Source: Gracilaria domingensis
Lineage: Eukaryota > Rhodophyta > Florideophyceae > Gracilariales > Gracilariaceae
Reading direction: 5' to 3'
Assembly: GCA_022539475.1 (NCBI GenBank)
Contig: VCMS01000303.1
Span: 1-64,000 of the forward strand
DNA: 64,000 nucleotides
The position numbers and the translations under genes were made by a program. Each line of letters begins with the position of its first letter. Positions within the stretch are counted from its first letter, which is position 1. Of this stretch, positions 55,002-64,000 are shown in pieces. The notes beneath the pieces are model-generated. The model worked only from the letters and a program-made list of their open reading frames with translations. It ran no database searches and was not told the origin of the DNA.

Positions 55002-56417
55002 CTATGGTCCACAGCCACAGCCTCCTCCTCCTCCTCCTCCTGGTCCTTTCCTGCGGCATACAAACTCTCCAGCCGGATTCACTCTGAAGCGCGCATCACA
55101 CGTATTCTCACAGCATGATACGATCGGACCTGAATCGCGATTTTCCAGCAAGTTTTCATAATCGAGGAAACGAACACTCTGTTCACTTTCTGCTGCGCCT
55201 ACCTCACATTCTTCAACAAGATTAGTATCGGATCTGAAACAGCCTCGCAAACATTTCTTCAAATCATTATTGTGGTTATCGTTGCGCACAAGCACGTTTT
55301 TTCTCGTTGCCTCACCGATCGGATCTGGACATCTGCATCTGATACGGAGTAGGTTGGCTATCCGGAGGATCAGGAAAGCACATCTTGGCGCTTGGCTTGC
55401 GCTCGGTGATGCTGAGGGCGAAGCACTCGGTGTCACTGACGGCGATGCACTGGGCGATTGCGAAGGGGATGCACTGAGTGACGGCGATGCTGATACACTC
55501 GGCGACGGAGACGCAGATGCACTCGGTGACTGAGAAGCAGATACACTTGGTGACGGTGTCATGGATAACGAAGGGGAGGCGCTCGGTGTTTGGGATGCCA
55601 TGACGCTCGGGCTTGGAGAACTTGACAAAGTTGCTGACGGAGTTGGTGTGGATGTTGGTGACTGCGGAGCCTGCGCAGGTGGCTCCATCCCTCCCCCATC
55701 ACGTCCACTTCGACTTTGACTAGGAGTGGGGCTCGCACTTCTACTCGAGGTCGGACTAGGAGCAGAGCTTACAGAAACAGACGGAACCGGTGATGCTGAT
55801 ATCGATGGAGATGCTGTTAAGGATGGTGAAGGCGATACTGACGGTTTGTCTCCGCACATAAACGACCCGCGTTGAAATCCCAACTGTCGAGAAGATAGAA
55901 CTTGTCCAAACCAGCCATTGTTATCGTCCTGTGAGCAACGACGTATTTCACAATCCTGGTTGCGCCTTAAACCTTCACATGACGTCTGCGCTTCTACGAG
56001 AGAGAGACAAAGTCCTGGACAACCAGAAAACACATTGGACGTGCCTGACTCGTCGTCATTGGAAGAATCTGAAAGCGGGTCATAGTCCGTAAAGCCTGGG
56101 AGTGTTGCAGGCAAAAGTTGTGTTTCATCTTCAGAAGAGATTAGTGTACCAATAAGGTCTTCTGCGTCGTCTATATCACTAAAAGGGAGCTGCCGAGAGA
56201 TCAGATTTTGATATTTGCTCTTCGACTGAATTGCATTGATAACAGTTTTCTCGGTTTGGGAATCTGAATTTGTGCTCAAAGAATCAAGACGATGAACTCC
56301 AGTGTCCAAAGAGAAATGGATTCCGGGGAAAACTAAATTTCTGGTCAAATAGATAATGAAGCAAGAGCAGATGAGAGCTCCGGCAGTCTTGATTCGCTGT
56401 TTGGAAATGCTCTGCAT
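55002..56417 (-). CDS. Type II membrane protein with Ser-Pro stalk and cysteine-rich domain (471 codons)
   Basis: A short basic N-terminus (KQRIK) precedes one membrane segment at about residues 11-30 (AGALICSCFIIYLTRNLVF), so the bulk probably faces the lumen or outside. An acidic Ser-rich region follows, then a cysteine cluster at about 132-190 (CPGLCL, CEGLRR, CEIRRC, FMC). A long Ser/Pro/Ala repeat with SASPSPS units runs from about 193 to 345. A C-terminal cysteine domain has C-x14-C-x-C-P, CLRGCF, CCENTC and EFVC. The protein ends in a Gly-rich tail. The C-terminal domain aligns with that of 61336-61956. I recognise no known family. A cell-wall or extracellular-matrix protein is a reasonable guess from the stalk. 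The frame has no intron. Confidence 0.75.
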   Translation of the reverse strand: MQSISKQRIKTAGALICSCFIIYLTRNLVFPGIHFSLDTGVHRLDSLSTNSDSQTEKTVINAIQSKSKYQNLISRQLPFSDIDDAEDLIGTLISSEDETQLLPATLPGFTDYDPLSDSSNDDESGTSNVFSGCPGLCLSLVEAQTSCEGLRRNQDCEIRRCSQDDNNGWFGQVLSSRQLGFQRGSFMCGDKPSVSPSPSLTASPSISASPVPSVSVSSAPSPTSSRSASPTPSQSRSGRDGGGMEPPAQAPQSPTSTPTPSATLSSSPSPSVMASQTPSASPSLSMTPSPSVSASQSPSASASPSPSVSASPSLSASPSQSPSASPSVTPSASPSASPSASQAPRCAFLILRIANLLRIRCRCPDPIGEATRKNVLVRNDNHNNDLKKCLRGCFRSDTNLVEECEVGAAESEQSVRFLDYENLLENRDSGPIVSCCENTCDARFRVNPAGEFVCRRKGPGGGGGGGCGCGP

Positions 56418-57929
56418 TGCTAGGAATTATACCTGATGATACCAATCGTGGATGTACAGGGAACGGTTAGATTTTCAAGAGAAGCATGCAAGATGGACTT
56501 TTTAATCTGTTTGCATAATGCGAAATTGATAACCCATGAGAAGAAGTAAGGAAGGACAAAACCATAATCCATGTAATGTTGCCGAACACGGCCGCACTGG
56601 CATATCACATTGCCCCCGTGAAAATGAGAGGAACAAAAGATATTGAGAAAACAGGTAGATACCGTACATGTTTGGTTGAAATACTCTCATCAGGATGTGG
56701 GAAAAGGATGACGCGGTTACTTTTTATTTCTCTACTAGGTACACTTCAAAATATTTGAAGGGGCGCACTGAACACTCATCTCAGACAGGCCAACATATCG
56801 TACCGAACCATTTCAGGCCGCTTCCGGGCCGCTTCCGGGCCGCTTCCGAGGATTTAAATCTTCTCGAGTCTTAGTTTTCAGCTCAGCAAAACCTGGACCC
56901 CGTAGTTTTATTGACAATGGCGAGGGCAAGGACTCCTTAAGCACCAAGTCCTTTTTTGTTTTTGAATCATGCCTGCAACTGCTCGTGCTCCATGTGCATG
57001 CCCTGCGCGCCCGGCCAACATCATAAATGGGTTTTCCGTGTAAGGAGTTCAGCGCTATTCCATCGACACATCTTTGCCAACGAAACGCAACGGTATGGAC
57101 TGAAACACGAAGCATAGATCGTTAGGACAAACATGAAAATGATTTATCAATGTGAAATACAAGGAAGTGTGAAGTCCTTCATTGGTTTCGCAATCCCTTG
57201 TTCTTCAAAACATGTTAACCAAGACCATTCACACCCTGCTTCAATTTAAGAATCAGACTGACATCAGTCTACTTCTGCGTATCTGGTGAGAAAATATCCA
57301 CATCTGAATGAAGTTGCAAAAAACGCAGTCCCAAATGCCAGAGATTGATTCCAACCATGGAAGTTCCTGGCCTTTCTTACAGAGAGAAAGTTTAGACCAA
57401 GCTTTGCCATACTACAAGCACGTGTCAGAGCAGAAAAGATGCCAGTTGCGCTACATGTCCGGTGTAGGCTATCGCAGGAAGCTTTCATGGGGATGTTTTG
57501 CCCGTGATTTGACTTGGACTATGGACACAAACATTAAGACATAATGCACGAAGGTAAATTTAATTTACCTTCACGAAACGTTGTAGTGTTAACATTCATA
57601 GACATCATCGCCCCACCAAATAGCAAACATCATGATGATGTCCACTGTATGATGGGGCTATCATCGATACTGATGTAGACTCTGTTTCTGTATCCTCTTG
57701 CAAGTTTTATGAGCTGGAGAATAAAAGCAACCGTTTTGTTTTCCACCGCTTTTTGAATGCAATCCTGCCTTGCTCAGTGTCTCCATCCCCATTCGCCTTG
57801 GCCCTTAACAGAATCCTGGCAGACATTTTTTTTTGTCTGTTTCCATAAACGGAATAGTAGAAACGCACTGTGTATCGCCTTTTGTTAGGAACACTTCAAC
57901 GCACTGCTTCCGACCAGGAATTTCCCAAA
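56418..57929. other. Intergenic region
   Basis: No gene supported over about 1.5 kb. Short frames show no motif. A small tandem repeat, CCGCTTCCGGG three times, lies at 56818-56850. It contains the upstream regions of the divergent genes at 55002-56417 and 57930-58899. Confidence 0.5.
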
Positions 57930-58899
57930 ATGCTGCACTCGAATGCTCTCGTATTTCTCCTTCTGTTATGGCTGGGAGTTACGACTGCGAGAGAGAAAGG
58001 AAATAAAATATTAGGTGGAAATCGTGCAAGGGCCAAAGTCAGAAAGCATTTGGCAAAGATAAAAACGATCTTTAAGGATGGCGAAGGTGATGCTACATGC
58101 AGCGGGTCCATATTAGGTGATAAGTGGCTTCTCTCTGCAGCTCATTGCTTTACCGAACCTGATGACATATACGCTAGCGTGAAGAGGTCTTATGCTTATA
58201 TCGCTCCAAAAGTTGCACGACCAGAAGATGACAAGAAATACTATTTCAAAAAGGTTTATCTTCCGAAGGAATGGGTCAAAACTCGGCACGGTCGTTATGA
58301 TATTGCTGTCATAGAGCTTCAAGACAAAATTAAAAAGAAGAAAAGAAATCCGGTGACTATTGGAGTGGAACCGCCTGCAGGCAAAAGAGTTATTATAGCC
58401 GGATTTGGTGTAATTCGCGAAGGAGATGATGACGAGGAGTGGCCAGACTACCCAATGCAAGCAAAAATGCTTTCAAAGGATATTCAAGATTGTAAGGATT
58501 TGCAAGACGAGCAAGCTAATCAAGTGATTGATGCAGAATTCCATGTCTGCACCGTTTCCATAAACTTCCCGAAGTCGAAGACGGATATGTGTTGTAAGTT
58601 ACCAACGTCCGATTTCACATAGATACAGCTGGCGCACTATAGCCAAACCGTTTCTATCGGTTGAGATGCTGACTTTTTCTTTATTGGTTATCGTTGCTGC
58701 TGACAAAGCTGGTGACTCTGGTGGTCCTATTTTCCGAAAGAGGAACGGAAAACTGGAGCAGTACGCCGTGCATACATTCGCATTCGACAAATGCGGAACA
58801 GCTGGAGAGCAAACGTATTCTACAAGACTAACAGCTTACCAGGATGCAATTGAGAACATCACGGGGAATGCGCGCGCTCCTGGCTGGGAAACAATTTGA
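57930..58899 (+). CDS. Secreted trypsin-like serine protease, two exons
   Basis: Peptidase family S1. Exons are 57930-58593 and 58709-58899, with a GTAAGT...AAAG intron of 115 bp. The ATG at 57930 begins a signal peptide (LVFLLLLWLGVTTA). ILGG at about residue 28 resembles the IVGG start of mature trypsins, so the propeptide would be very short. The catalytic triad is His in LLSAAHCF, Asp in YDIAVIEL and Ser in GDSGGP. The intron falls between Cys and GDSGGP, and splicing restores the usual C-x-GDSGGP spacing. The segment between is rich in Lys. No transmembrane segment or extra domain is seen. It probably acts outside the cell; substrate unknown. The stop is TGA. Confidence 0.88.
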
Positions 58900-59109
58900 G
58901 TTCAAGACCTGAGCATTCGCACATGACACTGCATTATGTATCATTTTAATTTCTATCCTCTAGAGAGTCCCGACGTAGTCGGTCGAATAACTCGCTGGCT
59001 GCATAAGAATACTTTTAGTCCTGCCGTGGTTATTAAAAAGGATAGTCGTTCTATACATGAATGTATTTTTTTGTGGTTGCCAAAGTCTCGTTAATTGGGG
59101 GGAGTGGTC
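58900..59109. other. Intergenic region
   Basis: The 3' flank of the protease gene. No feature seen. Confidence 0.4.
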
Positions 59110-59114
59110 TCGCC

Positions 59115-59798
59115 TGTTAGCGCTGATGTGCGCAGTGTGGTTCGAGTGAACCTGGGAGCTGCCGGACGAACCCTCAGGAGGTTCTGTCTCAGCGTCTTTT
59201 ATATGTTTTATTGTTTCCAATTTAGGAAACACTCTGCTAAGCTACTAAATAATTTAACTATTACGTAGCACTATAGACTATTTCTTGTTGTTGAGATCTA
59301 TCGCTAGATCCGCTCTGGTCCCGGAGTGGGACTAGGCAGAAACAGCACAGTCCGGTGTCGCGGCCCGCGGGTGGGCTGTTCGGATGGACAGAGCTGAGAG
59401 GCACAGTGGCGGCCCGCCGGTGGGCTGCATGTGCAACGCAACTTACGGCTCCTGCGGGGAGCTGCGTAGCGCTTGCGGACTTACGGCCCTGCGTAGGGCT
59501 GCGTCGCGCTCGGTCAAGGACCGTCGTAAAGCTGTAGTTTACTGAGTTGTAGATAGATACGGTAGAATAGTTACCACTAGACTAACCAGGACTTCTACCG
59601 ATTCAGATCTAAGTACCACTGCGCCAGCGGCGGCGGCGGCTAGCGCGACCGTCGACAACGGCGCATCCAGCGCTTTAGCCGCCGTCGTCGAACACGGCGC
59701 AGGATGTCTGGAGTCCCCTCCATCCTTGACCCTCGACACTTGTCCGCTATAATATTTGCCAAGTAAGAGCTTGACACTCTCTCAGATTATCTCTGACA
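59115..59798. repeat. First LTR of the miniature element, split by a solo LTR
   Basis: Without the nested 450 bp and one 5-bp duplicate its length is 229 bp, equal to the second copy. Confidence 0.8.
59289..59738. repeat. Nested solo LTR (450 bp)
   Basis: It begins TGTTGAGATC and ends CCCTCGACA, with the perfect 5-bp duplication CTTGT at 59284-59288 and 59739-59743. GC-rich, no gene. Confidence 0.75.
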
Positions 59799-60273
59799 CC
59801 CCCCTTTCAACGGTTACTTGGTTAATTATTAATTTCCAATGTTCCTAGAAGAGTGATCAACTTAATATTTTTTTTTTGTGTCTGAACGCCATCCAGAGTC
59901 CAAATAACCCGCGCAGAGCTGGCAGTATGTTTTCCAAACAAATTTTTTTTGATGGTTTCATAACTCATTCACAGTTGCTTTAGCGGGGAGGAATATCTGG
60001 CTTTCGTTGTCCACATCACTTCTACTTTGTTGCATAAGTGACAAATATGTATCGTCTTTTTAAGCTTCTCCAGCCCCCATGGCGACAGTAGTTTCAAAGA
60101 CGGCGCCCTCATTTTCCTTGTTCATTGACATAGTTTTCATGAGTTTGTTCCAGTCCATAATCGTCTACTGCACACGAAGAAACGACGATACGGCGGTAAA
60201 TATTTAGTTTCTTTCAATTTGCATTACGTTTAACGATCGCGCAGCGGAGTCTGATTGATAAGGCCCAATAACC

Positions 60274-60502
60274 TGTTAGCACTGATGTGCGCAGTGTGGT
60301 TCGAGTGAACCTGGGAGCTGCCGGACGAACCCTCAGGAGGTTCTGTCTTAGCGTCTTTTATATGTTTTATTGTTTCCAATTTAGGAAACACTCTGCTAAG
60401 CTACTAAATAATTTAACTATTACGTAGCACTATAGACTATTTCTTGTCCGCTATAATATTAGCCAAGTAAGAGCTTGACACTCTCTCAGATTATCTCTGA
60501 CA
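60274..60502. repeat. Second LTR of the miniature element (229 bp)
   Basis: It starts TGTTAGCACTG and ends TCTCTGACA. It is followed by the TCGCC duplicate. Confidence 0.8.
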
Positions 60503-60507
60503 TCGCC

Positions 60508-61335
60508 GAGTCCTGACGCGGCCATTCTCCCCAATTACTACACAAGAGTAGCATTAAATTGGTAGGGTTTTGCTCATTCCCACTCACGGGAGAGTGTTTC
60601 CGTTCACGAAAACGCTCTTTCACAGAGAACCCAGCTCTCTTTCGGACCACTTCTAATCTCTGCGACAGTCTTTTTACCCTTGTGCAACGATCTTGACAAT
60701 GCCGTAGAAATAAAGAAGAAGACACATCGTCATTCGGTGTCGTTAAGTGCCTGCTGCCCTCGGTAAGCACCCCCCGGTCAACTGTATCAAACCGTTATCT
60801 TTCCGGTCAGATAAGTCGCAAGTGGGGACAAACAAGGCGTATGTCCAACCTATATTTCCGAAAAGGCCATATTTGCCTCTCGAGGAGAAACAAGCCTCTC
60901 AATGTTCAGGAGTAAGGATACTTTCGCCAATAGTGGTTCAATTCTTCGAAACAATCTGTTTTATACGTTTGCATCGTAAATCAAAATGGACGTGCTCCCC
61001 GCAGCATAGTTTGCTAGGCTACAGCTCCGACTTCTCGGGAAATGTGTACAACAGAAGGTCAATTCGAGATCGAGATTGATACCAAACTGAAGACAGCTGC
61101 ACCTGAACAGCAAAGGAATTCAGGTTTAAGTACGAGCGGAACTCATTTGATCGAAAGCGTGACTAAACTATCTTCGCTCAAAAAGCTGGAATATATAGTC
61201 TGTAGTACTGGAATCCATAGAAGGGCAGCGTACTAAGATGCAAGGGAACATTCATTCTAACAAGTGGTCAGCGGGGCCTGGGTGGCTTTTATAATGTGAA
61301 AATGATTGCAACTACTATGGCCATAAGATTGTCGC
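60508..61335. other. Intergenic region
   Basis: Short frames (60747-61079 and 61042-61236) have no motif, signal peptide or repeat that would support them. I see no gene here. Confidence 0.4.
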
Positions 61336-61956
61336 TTAATAGGGGTAGAGTCCTGCCGGTTCATCACAGAAACGAACTCCTTGGCGTGAGACAGAGAATA
61401 CACTTCCGCAAACTTCCTCGCAACAACGTCTCTGGCCACCCCTGAGAACGGCGTCATTGAAAGTGAAGTATCGTGGCGGTCCACCGCCGGGCAGATCGAA
61501 AGCGGCATCACAGGCCTCTTGGATTATCGGATCATTCTCGAAGCAAACCTCCAGACACCCTCCAATGGTTGGTGTCTCCGGGCGAATAAGAAGTGCATGG
61601 CTGGCAACTCCAGGGCAAAGGCACTGCACGTTGAGAACTGTTGTCGGGATTCCTGGAACAATAACCTGGCACTTCTGCGGCGGTGGCATCCTGCTCGGGC
61701 TTGCAGACGGACTTGCTGTGGGAGTGGTAGATGGCGTGGCAGATGGCGAGGCCGATGGCGTTGTAGATGGCGTGGCCGATGGCGTGGTGGATGGAGTTGG
61801 ACTGGGCATGACTTCGGGAGTGACAACAGCTGGTGTCACTTGCGGACGATAAAACTGACTGTTGTAGTAGTCCTCCCAACGAGCATGCGCATTGTGAAGC
61901 ACTGCCGAGAATATTAAAGCGAGCAGGAAGAGTGTTCGTAGAGCCATATCGAGCAT
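61336..61956 (-). CDS. Secreted protein with Thr/Ser-Pro stalk and cysteine-rich domain (206 codons)
   Basis: The better start may be the second Met at 61947 (MALRTLFLLALIFSAVLHNA), a clear signal peptide with cleavage near AHA. A repeat of TPSTTPSATPS type follows at about residues 50-90, likely O-glycosylated. The C-terminal 110 residues hold a cysteine domain: C-x15-C-x-C-P, CLEVCF, CDAAF, CCEEVC and VRFC. The pattern and short motifs match the C-terminal domain of 55002-56417. I know no family with this spacing. A surface or cell-wall role is inferred. The frame has no intron. Confidence 0.78.
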   Translation of the reverse strand: MLDMALRTLFLLALIFSAVLHNAHARWEDYYNSQFYRPQVTPAVVTPEVMPSPTPSTTPSATPSTTPSASPSATPSTTPTASPSASPSRMPPPQKCQVIVPGIPTTVLNVQCLCPGVASHALLIRPETPTIGGCLEVCFENDPIIQEACDAAFDLPGGGPPRYFTFNDAVLRGGQRRCCEEVCGSVFSVSRQGVRFCDEPAGLYPY

Positions 61957-62039
61957 GGGTTGATGAAAATGCGACGAAAGTAAGCCCGGGAGGGTGATCT
62001 ACTGTGTGGGAGAGGGTGCATGGCGCACGAAGGGAGGGG

Positions 62040-62053
62040 CTTTTTATAAGCGG
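62040..62053 (-). promoter_or_regulatory. Likely TATA box of the 206-codon gene
   Basis: The minus strand reads CCGCTTATAAAAAGCC, giving TATAAAAA about 85-95 bp before the start codon. Confidence 0.4.
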
Positions 62054-62451
62054 CAGGGATGTCTGGGGAAGCGTGTCTGGGGTTGAGCGTTGTTATGATG
62101 GTGAGTAGGTGTATGTGGACGAGGACGTGTTGGAACGTGATTGAAAGGGAGAATGATAACGATGGATACGATGCGAAGGAGGCTCTCTGATGGACAGCTG
62201 AGCGTTATTTGCAGATTCAATTTATGTATATGGGGCCAATGCAAACTTACTGGCGAAGTAAAATGTTTGATAGGTGATGTCAAGTTCGTGTAGCTCTGAG
62301 AGTTTTCTTGTGCCAAAGATGTATGAAGGGAAGGAAGTGTGTGAATTTGCGCCTATTCCAATGATATAGAGTTTTAGTAGGAAGGCAGACATACTGAACG
62401 CGTGTCAGCGGACTTGACCTTAACGTGATCCGGTGCTCGTATGCAGAAAGT
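62054..62451. other. Intergenic region
   Basis: Upstream region of 61336-61956. No other feature seen. Confidence 0.4.
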
Positions 62452-62918
62452 GAAGATTAACTGGAAAAAACTGGAAGGCTGATACTTTTTGCGAAGCTTT
62501 CACTTGTATCAGGATTGGTACCGTTATAGTCTACGGATGCGCTTCGGAACTACGTGTGTACACCACAACAGAGCTGTGTACAGCGGGCTTAAACAGTGGA
62601 GCGTACAAATTCGTCACCGAGTTCTACTACGAAGACGCTCTAATGGGGATAGCCAGTGCGGCGGCTGGTTTTCGCCGACAATGCATCACGTATGCTCCGC
62701 ACTGTGTGCAGCGGCGTCTTAGGCGGTACGTAGCCTGGAACGTAACCGTACATAGCCGAACCCTACGCAGATGGGCACACGGTGTACACCGTTGGTCTCA
62801 TGGTATTGAAGTACGGTATGACAATTGCATTGCAGTGGTCTTGAGAGTGGAGATTAGTCTCGTGGAAAGATCGGTCGAGATTCTGCTTGAAGATCCTGCA
62901 CGTCATTTCATCCGGTAG
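62452..62918 (+). CDS. Hypothetical open frame, possibly an exon
   Basis: About 155 codons stay open from 62452 to the TAG at 62916. The part after 62500 reads like protein (LRVYTTTELCTAGLNSGAYK, then EFYYEDALMGIASAAAGF), with several Cys. There is no upstream Met in frame until an internal GTG or ATG, so if real it is an inner exon or a decayed gene. No family recognised. Confidence 0.25.
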
Positions 62919-64000
62919 AAGTTAGTGGTGAAAAGCGAACACAACTACGTGCGCTGCTTGCAGAAGTGAGTGACCCGATGCCGGTGCCTCACAGCTCACC
63001 AGCTCCAAGTAACCTTGCGCTAGCCTCGCCAAAGTGGAGGCCAAGAGAGAAACAGCGAGTGGGGGATGCATTGTTGACGACAGCCGACAGTCCTTGTTAC
63101 CTTCACTCGCTGAGCGGCGTGAACAACGATTCGGATTCAGCGAATAAGGCTATCGACTTTGCCTCGTGCTACAGCCTGTTCTGGGTCGAATTTGCCGGAG
63201 TTGTCACAAATTCGCCTCCTTTTCTTCTCTCTGTAAAGATCTCCAGAAGGAATTGAAAATTGCCCCTGTGCCCAAATACAACCCAGTTGATATTACAAAT
63301 ACGTATCCTTATATATCAGGCTGAAATACTTGGCATTTTCGAAGCATCAGACCTAACCGGGGCAAACACTTTCGAAAGTTAGAAGGCTCTCGTCGTACTT
63401 TCCTTATCACTACACGTAGAAGCAGTCTGTTAACTGGAGAAGGGTGAGTCCATGGAAGGGGTTAGAAGGCTAAACTTCTATTCTGGATATTGTAGTAGTC
63501 CTCACCTTTTTGGTGAGCGATCAGTAAGACAAAGACCTTACTCCCTAAGAGTGCTCTCACTACCAGTAAACAAACAGTCTCCTCTTACTATCGCAGATGG
63601 TAAGAGGAGACTGTCGGTTCAATTTCGTATATTTCTTTACCTAAATGAAAGCTTCGGACTTATGGCTTTGTAGCAGTCACAGCAAGGGACCAACGTTATT
63701 TGACAGATCCGTTTCCTCCAACACTTTGATCATCAACGTCACTGAGTCATCTTGTGGTACCGTCGGTACCGTGCATTGTCAGTGTACCCTTGGTACAAGG
63801 GTAGACACAAAGTTTCTATCGTTTTACCTCTGTATAATGAATTTGCTCTGTGAGGAGCGCCTTTGATCAATTCAACCGGGCCATTGGGTTTGTCATCGCT
63901 GTGTTAAACAAAACGCGTTTCGAGCAGCAAGTACAAAGGTAGACGTACAGATATGCTCATACTTCTCCTTTTCTTTTCCCTCCGAAACAAATTGCAATGT
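62919..64000. other. Region without a supported gene
   Basis: Small frames (62966-63256, 63452-63673, 63645-63866) lack any supporting motif. The region is notable only for inverted repeats at 63574-63614 and about 63783-63801. Confidence 0.4.
63574..63614. repeat. Perfect 15-bp inverted repeat with 11-nt loop
   Basis: ACAGTCTCCTCTTAC at 63574-63588 pairs with GTAAGAGGAGACTGT at 63600-63614. In RNA it would form a stable hairpin. Neither a terminator role nor a small-RNA role can be shown from the sequence. Confidence 0.6.

Larger units (their letters stand above)
59115..60502. mobile_element. Miniature LTR element (TRIM-like), 1.39 kb
   Basis: Two copies of a 229-bp terminal repeat, TGTTAGC...CTCTGACA, bound it. 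The first copy is split by a nested insertion. The target duplication is TCGCC at 59110-59114 and 60503-60507, a perfect match. The internal part (59799-60273) is 475 bp and holds no gene, so the element is non-autonomous, like terminal-repeat retrotransposons in miniature. The two repeats differ at about three positions by eye. Primer-binding site and polypurine tract are not obvious. Confidence 0.75.

Noticed and set aside
55270-55533. Plus-strand frame of LGDGDADAL-type repeats
   Set aside because: It is the shadow of the Ser-Pro repeat on the opposite strand. The same holds for 61457-61917.
57870-57929. Earlier start for the protease at a GTG
   Set aside because: The ATG at 57930 begins directly before a clear signal peptide. 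The upstream codons add no known feature.
60747-61236. Two small plus-strand frames as genes
   Set aside because: No signal peptide, motif or repeat, and composition like the surrounding intergenic DNA.
1-64000. CRISPR arrays, rRNA genes or bacterial operons
   Set aside because: The tandem repeats seen are minisatellite or trinucleotide type without spacers, and introns and LTR elements show a eukaryotic nuclear genome.

Overview
The window is nuclear DNA of a eukaryote. It holds spliceosomal introns, chromodomain Ty3/gypsy and Ty1/copia LTR elements, a PIF/Harbinger DNA transposon and a few compact, intron-poor host genes. The mix would suit a red alga (florideophyte type), but no single gene proves the lineage and I hold that only loosely. 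No rRNA, CRISPR or bacterial-type operon is present.

1-45391 is one nested block of old LTR retroelements. The oldest layer is a broken copia element on the minus strand (F). Its pol half lies at 14932-18780 and its gag half at 44355-45391; about 25.6 kb of later insertions separate them. Into or between these halves went three related chromodomain gypsy elements: A (1-14931, plus strand), C (30894-41519, minus) and E (fragments at 30141-30755 and 42115-44354). A more distant gypsy, D (18781-30140, plus), has a further LTR at 41544-42114. A young gypsy, B (5698-10227, minus), sits inside A with a perfect 5-bp target duplication and nearly identical LTRs. A solo LTR (16451-17032) sits inside F. 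A, C, D and E all carry, beyond the chromodomain end of pol and on the opposite strand, a large accessory gene I call ORF-X. It is whole in A (629 codons) and matches nothing I recognise.

45455-54727 is a 9.27-kb Harbinger-type transposon with matching terminal inverted repeats and a TAA target duplication. It encodes a DDE transposase at one end and a Myb/SANT-like protein at the other, pointing toward each other. Between them lie a GC-rich minisatellite with a 5-unit higher-order period and a decayed KIX-domain, glutamine-rich gene resembling Mediator subunit 15. This looks like host-gene capture by a Harbinger element.

54731-64000 is host sequence. It has a secreted trypsin-like protease (57930-58899, one intron) between two minus-strand genes for secreted or membrane-anchored proteins. 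Those two share a Ser/Thr-Pro repeat stalk and an apparently undescribed cysteine-rich domain. A miniature LTR element (59115-60502) with a second solo LTR nested in its first LTR lies between them. The last 2 kb has no gene I can support with confidence.
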